Assembly (NCBI RefSeq): GCF_003003215.1
Contig: NZ_PVUF01000010.1
Span: forward strand, 62,001 to 126,000
Length of the DNA: 64,000 bases
From: Tritonibacter scottomollicae
GTDB taxonomy: Bacteria > Pseudomonadota > Alphaproteobacteria > Rhodobacterales > Rhodobacteraceae
Direction of reading: 5' to 3'
Positions 31,331 to 39,462 of this stretch are shown piece after piece. A program made the translations under genes and the position numbers. The notes under the pieces were generated by a model. That model had not been told where the DNA came from, searched no databases, and saw only the letters and a program-made list of their open reading frames with translations. Position 1 is the first letter of the stretch. Each line of letters opens with the position of its first letter.

Positions 31331-32677
31331 TCACGGGCGCGCTGCGGCAACCTCGCGCAGCCGTGTTTTCACCGTGGCCTCGACGCCATTGCCGTAGAGC
31401 GCCCAGCCAAGGCTCTCGGACCGCAGGCTGCTCGCTGCGCGTTTCTGCCCGCGCGCCTCTGCCAGATGCGCCTTCAAGACCAGCAGAGTGGACATCAGAG
31501 CCGCGTTTTGCCCAGCGGTTGCCGCGGGCAGGGCCTGTGCGATCAGGCGGTCCGCCTCTTTCAGCTTGCCTTGGCGTAGGGCGAAACTGGCCAGTCGGGA
31601 TTGCACGAGCGCACGATGCCCTGCCGTGTCGGGCCCGCCGCCGAGGAAGGTCAGCGCGCTGCGGAAATGGGCCTCAGCCTCTGTGGGATCACTGTCCTGA
31701 ATGGCGCGGCCGATCAGAAAATGCCCAAATGCACGACGATGGTCCCGCCAGCCGAGGTCACGGGCAATGCGCGCGGCCTCATGCGCCGCACGGATCCGCA
31801 TGGCGCCGGACCCATAACCGCCCAATGCGGTCTCCACCGCCAGCCCCCAGCTGCGTGGAGTTTCCGGCAAAGGGGCAGAGGCGCGACGCTGACCGGCCGG
31901 GTTCAAGCGGGCCAGGATGGCTGGCAGCCTCGCGGCGACCTCGGCGCGGCTCATTCCGGTTTTCAGCGCCGGGTCGTAGGTCGCCCGCAACATCAACATG
32001 TCGAACCCGGTCAGAACCGTATGTACATTGTCGTCGTTGAAGACAGAGTCCGGCAGCCGGTAGAGGTCGTTCAGCGGCCCCAGCGCCTGGGCCAGTTCCT
32101 CGTGCAGACAGTCGCGGAGTTCCTGCGGGCTGACATCATTGGGAACAAAAATGGCCAGCCGCGTGCGGCTGCGCAGGTTCTTCCAGTTGGTCTGGGGCTG
32201 TCGGCGGGTGCGGCGGTATTCGTCCAGAGAGCTGACATTGGCAACCACGAAACAGGCGGCTTGCGGCAGCAGGCGCTGAATGCGGGAGCGGTTGACCGCC
32301 TCTATGGTAATGGCCGCGGGCGTCCCTGTCGGCAGCCGGCGGATGTCGAGCCCGGCCTCGTTGCGCAACCGGGACAGCAGGGCCTCAAGATCGGGGCGCA
32401 GCGTTGCGGTGGGGCTGCCGGTGATGGTCACGCCTACGGGCGTTTCAAATCGGGTCAGCACCGGCATTTCCGTACCGCCTTCGAGGCGGAAGTGCAGATC
32501 CAGAAAATCGCGCGCCATATCGGCATTGGAGCGCTGCGGCGGTAGGGCGGCGCGCGTCGGGAAGGTGCGGATCGGGGGCAGGTCCATGGTCAGGGACGCC
32601 GACGCGCGCGATGGTGGTGAGGCGCTGTCGCTGCAGGCCCCGGCGACCAACGCCAGCAGAACCGCCAGAGCGGTCAT
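31331..32677 (-). CDS. DUF2927 lipoprotein
   Basis: A predicted lipoprotein of 448 residues: hydrophobic start MTALAVLLALVAGAC with lipobox VAGAC, a Ser/Ala-rich linker, then a DUF2927 domain containing CLHEELAQALGPLNDLYRLPDSVFND (key HEELAQALG, possibly a metal site). The C-terminal part consists of helical pairs resembling TPR repeats (AHEAARIARDLG..., RLASFALRQGKLKEADRLIAQALP). The start is uncertain; a TTG at 32731 is in frame. It lies between the VWA and MoxR genes on the same strand. Confidence 0.75.
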   Translation of the reverse strand: MTALAVLLALVAGACSDSASPPSRASASLTMDLPPIRTFPTRAALPPQRSNADMARDFLDLHFRLEGGTEMPVLTRFETPVGVTITGSPTATLRPDLEALLSRLRNEAGLDIRRLPTGTPAAITIEAVNRSRIQRLLPQAACFVVANVSSLDEYRRTRRQPQTNWKNLRSRTRLAIFVPNDVSPQELRDCLHEELAQALGPLNDLYRLPDSVFNDDNVHTVLTGFDMLMLRATYDPALKTGMSRAEVAARLPAILARLNPAGQRRASAPLPETPRSWGLAVETALGGYGSGAMRIRAAHEAARIARDLGWRDHRRAFGHFLIGRAIQDSDPTEAEAHFRSALTFLGGGPDTAGHRALVQSRLASFALRQGKLKEADRLIAQALPAATAGQNAALMSTLLVLKAHLAEARGQKRAASSLRSESLGWALYGNGVEATVKTRLREVAAARP

Positions 32678-32968
32678 CAGGGGGCGCCGTGCGCGCAAGC
32701 TGTATCCCGAAAAATGGTGTTTCAAAGTCAATTGACTGCCCTGTCTGGTCCGTCATCGGAAACGGACCCTATCGAGGCTACTACTTTGACCAGGAATTGG
32801 ACATCAGTTTGAAGCGGAGAGGGCGGTGCGTGACGTCAATGCCACGCAATGGCCCCGATCAAGGCGCAGTTCTTGGGGGCGCGCCCCTGCATGTCGGCTT
32901 CTGCCTGCCGCCTTGCAGTCATAGGGTGGCGGGGCCTGACGTGTGCCAGCCGGGGCAGGCGGGGCGTG

Positions 32969-33808
32969 TCAGCGCCCGCGCCGCGCCATGAAGGCGAGCC
33001 GTTCGAACAGATGCACGTCCTGTTCGTTCTTCAGCAGCGCGCCATGCAGTTTCGGCAGCGCATTGGCGCCGTCGCGTTTCAGATCCTCGGGGCTCAGGTC
33101 TTCGGCCAGCAGCAGTTTCAGCCAGTCGATCACCTCGGAGGTTGAGGGCTTCTTCTTCAGACCTTGCGTGTCGCGGATCTCGTAGAACTGCGTCAGTGCG
33201 GCCGACAGCAAGTCGGGCTTGATATTGGGGTGGTGCACCTCAACGATCTTTTTCATCGTCTCGGCATCGGGAAAGCGGATGTAGTGAAAGAAACAGCGGC
33301 GCAGGAAGGCGTCGGGCAGTTCCTTTTCATTGTTCGAGGTGATGATGATCACCGGGCGGTTCTTCGCGCGGATGGTTTCGCCGGTCTCGTAAACGTGGAA
33401 CTCCATCTTGTCGAGTTCCTGCAAGAGGTCGTTGGGAAACTCAATGTCCGCCTTGTCGATCTCGTCGATCAGCAGCACCACTTTTTCATCGGCCTCGAAG
33501 GCTTCCCAGAGCTTGCCCTTGCGGATGTAGTTCGCCACGTCATGCACGCGTTCGTCACCAAGCTGGCTGTCACGCAGACGGGAGACGGCGTCATACTCAT
33601 AGAGCCCTTGTTGGGCGCGGGTGGTCGACTTCACGTTCCATTCGATCATGCGCATGCCAAGGGCGCTGGAAATCTGCTTGGCCAGCTCGGTTTTGCCGGT
33701 GCCGGGCTCTCCCTTGACCAGCAGAGGGCGCTCCAGCGTGACGGCTGCATTGACCGCAATTTTCAGGTCTTCGGTTGCCACGTAGTCCTTAGTGCCCTGA
33801 AATAACAT
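32969..33808 (-). CDS. MoxR-family AAA+ ATPase
   Basis: A 279-residue AAA+ ATPase with Walker A GEPGTGKTELA, Walker B VVLLIDEIDKAD, sensor 1 IITSNNEKELPDAFLRRC and the arginine finger in LRRCFFHY. MoxR proteins remodel or activate enzyme complexes together with VWA partners; the CoxE-like gene at 29828 is the likely partner. ATG 33808 has AAGGGAGAG upstream; the frame's first ATG (33832) has no ribosome-binding site. Confidence 0.9.
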   Translation of the reverse strand: MLFQGTKDYVATEDLKIAVNAAVTLERPLLVKGEPGTGKTELAKQISSALGMRMIEWNVKSTTRAQQGLYEYDAVSRLRDSQLGDERVHDVANYIRKGKLWEAFEADEKVVLLIDEIDKADIEFPNDLLQELDKMEFHVYETGETIRAKNRPVIIITSNNEKELPDAFLRRCFFHYIRFPDAETMKKIVEVHHPNIKPDLLSAALTQFYEIRDTQGLKKKPSTSEVIDWLKLLLAEDLSPEDLKRDGANALPKLHGALLKNEQDVHLFERLAFMARRGR

Positions 33809-33995
33809 GAACTCTCCCTTGGGTTGCGCCATAGAATTGCCGAACTGGCATGTTAGGGTTCCGTATAATCATAGCGCACCACTATTGTGTAGTGACATTC
33901 GGCGCGCTTGGGATTAAACGCTGCGGCATGGGGGAGCCACGATGCTTGGAAATTTAAAAGAGACCAAGATTATGGGCCAGACCGAAGGAGCCGAA

Positions 33996-34418
33996 ATGAA
34001 GCAGGACGTGTTTCTGCCGGAGGACTATCGCCCGGCCGAAGACGAGCCGTTTATGAATGAACGGCAAATGGAGTATTTCCGTCGCAAGTTGCTGAATTGG
34101 AAAGCCGAGCTTTTGGACGAAAGCCGGGATACCATCGAAGGCCTGCAGGAAAACACGCGTAACATTCCCGATGTGGCTGATCGCGCAAGCGAAGAGACTG
34201 ACCGGGCTTTGGAGTTGCGCACGCGTGATCGTCAACGCAAACTGGTTGCCAAAATCGACGCCGCAATCCGCCGTATCGACGAGGGCGAATACGGATATTG
34301 TGACGTGACGGGGGAACCGATCTCACTCAAGCGTCTGGACGCACGTCCGATTGCCACCATGAGCCTTGAAGCTCAGGAACGGCATGAACGGCGCGAGAAA
34401 GTCCATCGCGACGACTAA
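33996..34418 (+). CDS. dksA: RNA polymerase-binding transcription factor DksA (one-cysteine type)
   Basis: DksA inserts into the RNA polymerase secondary channel and, with ppGpp, mediates the stringent response. The 140-residue protein has the coiled coil (LLNWKAELLDESRDTIEGLQ...NIPDVADRASEETDRALELRTRDRQRKL; key DVADRASEE at the tip) and the C-terminal GEYGYCDVTGEPISLKRLDARP. Only one Cys of the usual four zinc ligands remains, as known for the Rhodobacter homologue. ATG 33996 follows AAGGAG by 5 bases; ATG 33942 with GGGGGAG is an alternative adding 18 residues. A strong terminator follows. Confidence 0.92.
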   Translation: MKQDVFLPEDYRPAEDEPFMNERQMEYFRRKLLNWKAELLDESRDTIEGLQENTRNIPDVADRASEETDRALELRTRDRQRKLVAKIDAAIRRIDEGEYGYCDVTGEPISLKRLDARPIATMSLEAQERHERREKVHRDD

Positions 34419-34444
34419 TTTTATAGTCCATCCACAAGTTTATG

Positions 34445-34476
34445 AAGCGCCGGGCCTTTTGCTCCGGCGCTTTTTT
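34445..34476 (+). terminator. Terminator of dksA
   Basis: AAGCGCCGG (34445-34453) pairs with CCGGCGCTT (34464-34472) around a 10-base loop, followed by a run of T through 34476. Confidence 0.9.
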
Positions 34477-34515
34477 GTTATGAGCTTATACGTGCGGTAA
34501 GCAGGCATTGGGTGC

Positions 34516-35685
34516 ATGAATTTCAAGGATATCAGGGTAACGGTGATCGGCGCCGGGATTGGCGGCCTGGCGGTGGCGCAGCTTTTGCGTGCAAAAGGCG
34601 CGCAGGTCACGGTGCTGGAGCAGGCCGAGCAGATTTCCGAAGTCGGCGCCGGGCTGCAGGTCACGCCCAACGGTGTTGCGGTGCTGCGGGCAATGGGGCT
34701 GGCGGATGATCTGGCCTGGTGCGCACAGCGCGCGCGTGCCGTGGTGCTGCGCCATCACCGCGAAGGCCGCGAGGTTTTGCGCCTGGATCTCGACCAATAT
34801 GCTCACGATCTGCGGTATTACTTCGTCCACCGCGCTGATCTTATCAACCTGCTGGCGGATGCGGTGCGCCGGTCCGGCGTTCAGGTGCGGCTGTTGCAGA
34901 AGGTCAGTAGCGTTGTGCCCGGCGCGCGTCCCGAAGTCCGGCTGGCCAATGGTGCCCGATGTGGCGCGGATCTGGTGATTGGTGCAGATGGGCTGCATTC
35001 GCGGGTGCGTCCGGCGCTCAACCCCGTCTCGGCACCAAAATTCACCGGTCAGGTGGCCTGGCGGGCAACCGTGCCCAACCGACTGGAGTTGCCAGCCGAG
35101 GCGCAGGTCTTCATGGGGCCGGGGCGACATCTGGTGGCCTATCCCCTTAAAGACGGCTCTTTGGTCAACCTGGTTGCAGCCCAAGAGCGTCGAGAATGGG
35201 CGGATGAGAGCTGGAACCGCAGCGACAATCCGGAGAACCTGCGCCAGGCGTTTGGCAACTTTGGCGGGGCGGCTGGTGCCTTGCTTGATGATGTGCGCGA
35301 GGTGAAGCTCTGGGGCTTGTTCCGTCATCCCGTGGCGCAGACTTGGGGGCATGACGGGGTTGCGTTGTTGGGCGATGCCGCCCATCCGACACTGCCATTC
35401 ATGGCGCAGGGAGCCAATATGGCGCTGGAGGACGCGTATGCCTTGGCCGATTGCCTGTGGCAGGCAGAGGATCTTGCGGCAGGCCTCGCAGCTTATCAGA
35501 CCCGTCGTCGCACACGTGCCTCCAAGGTGGTCGAAGCGGCCAATGGCAATGCATGGAAGTATCATCTGCGCCCGCCGTTGAGCTGGCCGGCACATCAGAT
35601 CTTGCGCGCCGCAGGCTCATTGGCGCCCCAGAAGATGGTCAGCCAGTTCGACTGGATCTATCGCCACGATGAAACCGCGCTCTGA
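34516..35685 (+). CDS. FAD-dependent monooxygenase (salicylate/3-hydroxybenzoate hydroxylase type)
   Basis: A class A flavoprotein hydroxylase of 389 residues. It shows the dinucleotide fold VTVIGAGIGGLAVAQLL (GxGxxG), the DG motif LVIGADGLHSRVR and the GD motif VALLGDAAHPTLPFMAQGANMALEDA (key GDAAHP). The family hydroxylates aromatic rings such as salicylate, 3-hydroxybenzoate or 6-hydroxynicotinate; the substrate is not determined here and no ring-cleavage genes are adjacent. A double-hairpin repeat begins 27 bases after the stop. Confidence 0.88.
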   Translation: MNFKDIRVTVIGAGIGGLAVAQLLRAKGAQVTVLEQAEQISEVGAGLQVTPNGVAVLRAMGLADDLAWCAQRARAVVLRHHREGREVLRLDLDQYAHDLRYYFVHRADLINLLADAVRRSGVQVRLLQKVSSVVPGARPEVRLANGARCGADLVIGADGLHSRVRPALNPVSAPKFTGQVAWRATVPNRLELPAEAQVFMGPGRHLVAYPLKDGSLVNLVAAQERREWADESWNRSDNPENLRQAFGNFGGAAGALLDDVREVKLWGLFRHPVAQTWGHDGVALLGDAAHPTLPFMAQGANMALEDAYALADCLWQAEDLAAGLAAYQTRRRTRASKVVEAANGNAWKYHLRPPLSWPAHQILRAAGSLAPQKMVSQFDWIYRHDETAL

Positions 35686-35711
35686 AACACTTGTCGGTGC
35701 ATGAGGAGTTT

Positions 35712-35780
35712 CGCTTCGGGCTTTGCCCGAAGCGACCCGCGCCGCGCGCCCCTTGCGGGGCGCGCGGCGCTCGGCCCAAC
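35712..35780. repeat. Double-hairpin repeat, family B, copy 1
   Basis: Hairpin 1 is CGCTTCGGGC-TTT-GCCCGAAGCG (35712-35734). Hairpin 2 is a 14-bp GC-only stem (35739-35752 with 35757-35770), followed by TCGGCCCAACG. The unit recurs at 59844-59905 after the ABC-F gene. Both copies follow a stop codon on the plus strand and could act as transcript ends. Confidence 0.8.
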
Positions 35781-35896
35781 GGGCGTGGTGGCATTATGAA
35801 TGCCGCTGATGCCGGGCGGGAGGCACCAGCGGCGCATGCCCGTTCTGAGAGCATGGGCCCGTTGCCTGCCCATTGGCGAGCGGATGGTCTAAGGGT

Positions 35897-36703
35897 TCAG
35901 ATGTCCAGCTCGACCCAGATCGGAACATGGTCGGACGGCTTTTCACGGCCACGAATGTCCTTGTCGATCTGACAGTCCTTCAGCAGGTCCGCAGCCTGTG
36001 GCGTCAGCAGGAAGTGATCGATGCGGATGCCGTCGTCACGGTTCCAGGCGCCCGCCTGATAATCCCAGAACGTATAGTGACCCGGGCCCCGCGTCCGGGC
36101 ACGAAAGGCTTCGGTGAACCCAAGGTTTACGATGCGCTGAAAGGCGGCGCGGCTTTCGGGCCGATGTAACGCATCTTCCTGCCAGGCCTCCGGCCGTTTG
36201 GCGTCTTCGGCCTGAGGGATGATATTGTAGTCACCGGCCATGAGGGCGGGCATCTCTTCTGCCATGAGCTCTTCGGCCCGCGCCTTCAGCCGCTCCATCC
36301 AGGCAAGCTTGTAGGCGTATTTGCCGCCGGCCACCGGGGTTCCGTCCTCTTCCAGCTCGACCGGGTTGCCATTGGGCAGGTAAAGACCGCAGATCCGGAT
36401 CGCCTGTTTGCCGACCACCGTGGCCTCGATCCAGCGGGCTTGTTCGTCGCTGTCATCGCCGGGCAGGCCGCGACGTACATCCTCAAGGGGGAGTTTCGAC
36501 AGGATCGCCACGCCATTGAAGCTCTTCTGGCCGTGGGTCTCCAGGTTGTACCCTCGCTCTTCGAACATCTCGCGCGGGAAGGCGTCGTCGACAGATTTGA
36601 TTTCCTGCAGGACGGCAACGTCGGGTTGCGCCTCGTCCAGCCAATCGGCGAGCGCATTCACACGGGCCTTGATGCCGTTGATGTTGAAACTGGCGATCTT
36701 CAT
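35897..36703 (-). CDS. xth: Exodeoxyribonuclease III
   Basis: AP endonuclease/3'-5' exonuclease of base-excision repair, 268 residues, cytoplasmic. The endonuclease/exonuclease/phosphatase fold is marked by MKIASFNINGIKAR, the metal-binding Glu in LQEIK, MAGDYNIIP and the C-terminal catalytic His in SDHVPIW. ATG 36703 has a GGAGA ribosome-binding site; the frame extends 20 codons upstream. It is divergent from the peptide cassette at 37063. Confidence 0.95.
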   Translation of the reverse strand: MKIASFNINGIKARVNALADWLDEAQPDVAVLQEIKSVDDAFPREMFEERGYNLETHGQKSFNGVAILSKLPLEDVRRGLPGDDSDEQARWIEATVVGKQAIRICGLYLPNGNPVELEEDGTPVAGGKYAYKLAWMERLKARAEELMAEEMPALMAGDYNIIPQAEDAKRPEAWQEDALHRPESRAAFQRIVNLGFTEAFRARTRGPGHYTFWDYQAGAWNRDDGIRIDHFLLTPQAADLLKDCQIDKDIRGREKPSDHVPIWVELDI

Positions 36704-37062
36704 GGCGGTCTCCGTGTTGCGATCCGAGACCCGTTCTATCGCTGAATTCCAACCGTCCTGCAAGCGGGCGAGAGGGGGCGGAGCCGAATCCTCCGGGGAG
36801 GGAGAATCGGTGTTTGGAATAGGTTAAAGCAAATATCTACGTACAACCTAAGCGGTTTTGTCTTTTGCTTTGCAGGAATGACGGTGTGAGTAATTCTGTG
36901 AGTTGAATGTGTGTAACTCGAAATTGGATCGGGAATCAGTTTATTGCTGATCGGAATTAATGTGATATTGTCATTTGGTGGGTGCGGTTTTTAATTATTT
37001 TCTTGATGTATTTCTATTTGCGGGCACCTTTTAAGTGTGAGCTTCCAAATAGGAGAAAAGTC
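36704..37062. other. AT-rich intergenic region upstream of the SSTC peptide gene
   Basis: These 359 bases hold no gene. From about 36830 the composition is clearly more AT-rich than the rest of the window. A possible sigma-70 promoter reads TTGTCA (36968-36973), 17 bases, TTAATT (36991-36996). A small inverted repeat ATCAG-N7-CTGAT lies at 36935-36951. AGGAG at 37051-37055 is the ribosome-binding site of the peptide gene. Confidence 0.45.
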
Positions 37063-37284
37063 ATGACTGCACTGAAGAAAATGGTAGACGTCGCACTGTG
37101 TGAAACCGGCGCATTTGCTGGTGAGAATGTTGGGCTCGTCAGCTCGACCTGCCTTGATGGCGCGCATGAGGGTGGTCATGTATCCCTTTACAGTTCCACA
37201 TGTATTTCTTCTGAGGTGACGGACATGCATGGCGGCGCCGCAACGCATATGGTGTCGTCGACCTGCCTCGAACAGATGAAGTAA
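37063..37284 (+). CDS. 73-residue peptide with three SSTC repeats
   Basis: I do not recognise a named function. The short acidic peptide has no signal sequence. After a Lys-containing N-terminus (MTALKKMVDVAL) come Cys13 and three SSTC motifs at residues 27-30, 44-47 and 65-68, in contexts VSSTCLDG, YSSTCISSE and VSSTCLEQ. His pairs precede the second and third repeats (H35/H39 and H56/H62). AGGAG lies 7 bases upstream. It is followed by a stem-loop, an unknown protein and a transporter. A repeated Ser-Ser-Thr-Cys core is what one expects of a modified-peptide precursor or a thiol/metal-binding peptide (inference). It may belong to a Rhodobacterales DUF family. Confidence 0.8.
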   Translation: MTALKKMVDVALCETGAFAGENVGLVSSTCLDGAHEGGHVSLYSSTCISSEVTDMHGGAATHMVSSTCLEQMK

Positions 37285-37298
37285 CCCCGGTGAGATAT

Positions 37299-37324
37299 CG
37301 TGATCCGGCCTGTGCTGGATCACG
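37299..37324 (+). promoter_or_regulatory. Stem-loop between the peptide gene and the next gene
   Basis: CGTGATCC (37299-37306) and GGATCACG (37317-37324) form a perfect 8-bp stem with a 10-base loop and no T-tract. It begins 14 bases after the peptide stop codon. It may stabilise the peptide mRNA or lower expression of the downstream genes. Confidence 0.6.
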
Positions 37325-37362
37325 AAACTCGACAGGTTTCTAATTCCGCGGAGGGGATGCCG

Positions 37363-38427
37363 ATGGGGCAGGTTTTATCATTTTCAAATGCCCGAGCGCA
37401 GAGAGGCAGTTCTGGAGTTCCAGGGTTGTTGGAAACCTTTGGCGCATTTCGAAAAGATCGCCTTGATGTATTGTGGCTCAAGGAAAATGCAGAGCTGCTC
37501 AATGTTTTAGAAACCACGGGTTGCAAAATATCATGCGGCGCATTGGAGCCTTTACTCCCATTTTACGAAGGGAGCCTGCGGCACCTCAATTTCTTCCGTC
37601 AGTATTACCGCTTTATCCTGTCGATCTGTCTCGACCTTGAGGATCTGGGCCTGCCGGGGGAGCGGGGCGAAGCGATGGCGGGCTGGATTGCCGACCGTGA
37701 TATCGCACGCAGTGAGTTGTCGGATCTGCAGCGGGGCGAGGCGCGGCGCTTGCTGGCGCGCCGGGGCGTCGATTTGCGCGGCGTGGAGGGGCTTGATGAC
37801 AGGTTGCGGGGCTTCATGCGCCAAAGCGCCTGTTTCGCGGTGCCAAACCGCAAGGCCGCCTACGAGCTGACACATGTGGTTTTCTATCTGACTGAATATG
37901 GCCGCGCGCCGATCCGTCTGGAGAGCGAAGAGCGCCGCAGCTTGTTGTTCGCTGGGCTGGTTGCCTTTCTGGATCAGGACGCGGATCTGCTCGCCGAGAT
38001 CTGCATCGCGCTGACCTTCTGCAACGAGGTACCGCCGCAGGATTGGTGCCGTTGGCTGGACCAGCAAGTCGGCAGCTTCACCTTGCGGTCTGCACAGGGG
38101 CGCGTCGGAAACGACGACTACCATCCCTATTTGATGTGCAATTGGTTTCAACTTCTGGTTGGACGCAGCGGATTTTCTGATGCAGACTGCAAAGGGTCAG
38201 TCGTTATCGAGGGGCAAGCGCGCCCCAGTGCGTTGCGGGGGGTGTCGATGGCTCTTTACACATTGTTGGATCAGGCCCCCGGAACCTGGGCCAGAATGCG
38301 TCGTCCATTGTTGCAGAGCCTGAGCACGGAGGATGGAGATCTGCTGTGCCGGGTCGAGGCCAGCACCCCCGTTTTTGAGCCCTTCTTCGAGGTATTTTCG
38401 CGCTCGGGCCAAGTTGGTCGCGCATGA
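37363..38427 (+). CDS. Unrecognised 354-residue protein of the SSTC peptide cassette
   Basis: No family with known function is recognised. The protein appears cytoplasmic and mainly helical, with unusually many Cys (for example TTGCKISCG, SICLDLED, QSACFAVP, EICIALTFCNE, DWCRW, YLMCNWF, DADCKG) and Trp/Tyr-rich stretches (DYHPYLMCNWFQLL). A central RRG/ERRS region is basic. The start is set at ATG 37363, 7 bases after GAGGG; GTG 37300 and ATG 37357 are in frame. The first 80 codons are more AT-rich than neighbouring genes. The stop overlaps the transporter start (ATGA), so the two are translationally coupled. It could modify or handle the upstream peptide (inference). Confidence 0.7.
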   Translation: MGQVLSFSNARAQRGSSGVPGLLETFGAFRKDRLDVLWLKENAELLNVLETTGCKISCGALEPLLPFYEGSLRHLNFFRQYYRFILSICLDLEDLGLPGERGEAMAGWIADRDIARSELSDLQRGEARRLLARRGVDLRGVEGLDDRLRGFMRQSACFAVPNRKAAYELTHVVFYLTEYGRAPIRLESEERRSLLFAGLVAFLDQDADLLAEICIALTFCNEVPPQDWCRWLDQQVGSFTLRSAQGRVGNDDYHPYLMCNWFQLLVGRSGFSDADCKGSVVIEGQARPSALRGVSMALYTLLDQAPGTWARMRRPLLQSLSTEDGDLLCRVEASTPVFEPFFEVFSRSGQVGRA

Positions 38428-39326
38428 ACCGTGTTGCCGCAGGGGTGATTGCAGTGCTGGTGTACACCGGCCTCATAGCAACGGCGGACGGGATCACCAA
38501 AATGATGGCGTCGGAGTTCGCGCCGGCGCAGCTGTTCGCGGTCTCCGGCCTATTGGTCGCGGCCTTTTGTCTTGGCGTAAATCACATACAAGGGCACCCG
38601 GAAGGGTTGAGTACGCGTTGCGTGAAGGCGATGATGCTGCGGTCAGTTGCGACGGTTCTGGCCTGCACGTCATTCTTTTTTGCCTTCCGATATTTGGCGC
38701 TTGCCGAGGTGTTTGTCTTCATCGCGTTGATGCCGCTTTTTGCAGCGCTGCTGTCGGGGCTGATCCTGAAGGAGCGGATCCGACCCGTGGTCTGGCTGGC
38801 GCTATGTCTCGGGGTGGTCGGTCTTTTGGTGATGCGACCCGCCGTGCAGATGGGCGGTGCTACCGGTTCGGCCTTGGCGCTGGCGGGCGTGGGTTTCGGA
38901 ACCCTGTCCATCATCATGGCGCGCTATATCAGTCGGTATGACAGCAATGTTCTGCCGCAGGTCTTCTATCCAAACCTGACCTTGGGGGTGGTGATGCTGT
39001 GTGTCTTGCCGTTCGTCTGGCGGCCGATGGCGGTGGCCGACTGGGGCTGGATCTGTACCTATGCTGTTGTTCTGTTCGGCGCGCGCTGGTTGCTGGTCTT
39101 GGCGCTGCGTCAGTTGCCAGCCTATACCGTCACGCCATTGCTCAATCTGCAATTCGTCTGGATGACATTGATCGGGGTGCTGGCCTTTGGTGAGCTGCCG
39201 GCGGTTTCAACCTGTCTGGGCATGGCCGTGGTTGCGGCCTCTGGCGTGTTCCTGGTGTGGGATCAGGCGCACACTCCGCCAATCAAAGCGGCCCGCGCCG
39301 TGGCGCTGGGGGGCGAGGGGGCATAG
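38424..39326 (+). CDS. EamA/DMT-family transporter of the SSTC peptide cassette
   Basis: A 300-residue drug/metabolite-type transporter with two EamA repeats of five helices each; typical stretches are FFFAFRYLALAEVFVFIALMPLFAALLSGLIL (key ALAEV...PLFAALL) and its second-half counterpart ALRQLPAYTVTPLLNLQFVWMTLIGVLAFGELP (key LPAYTVTPLLNLQ). EamA proteins carry amino acids, thiols and other small metabolites. Its ATG overlaps the stop of the preceding gene by four bases, so it belongs to the same operon as the SSTC peptide. A cysteine-like or peptide-derived substrate is only a guess. Confidence 0.88.
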   Translation: MNRVAAGVIAVLVYTGLIATADGITKMMASEFAPAQLFAVSGLLVAAFCLGVNHIQGHPEGLSTRCVKAMMLRSVATVLACTSFFFAFRYLALAEVFVFIALMPLFAALLSGLILKERIRPVVWLALCLGVVGLLVMRPAVQMGGATGSALALAGVGFGTLSIIMARYISRYDSNVLPQVFYPNLTLGVVMLCVLPFVWRPMAVADWGWICTYAVVLFGARWLLVLALRQLPAYTVTPLLNLQFVWMTLIGVLAFGELPAVSTCLGMAVVAASGVFLVWDQAHTPPIKAARAVALGGEGA

Positions 39327-39462
39327 AGGGTTTGGGGGGGGCGGGCGGTCGCAGACTCGAGGCACGGCACCAGCGCCGCGTGAAAAGCCCCGTGTCGGAA
39401 AGTGTCGCGGCGCCTGGCGCGCCGGACGCTAACCGGGCGCTGACATCCGCTACACAAAGCCG

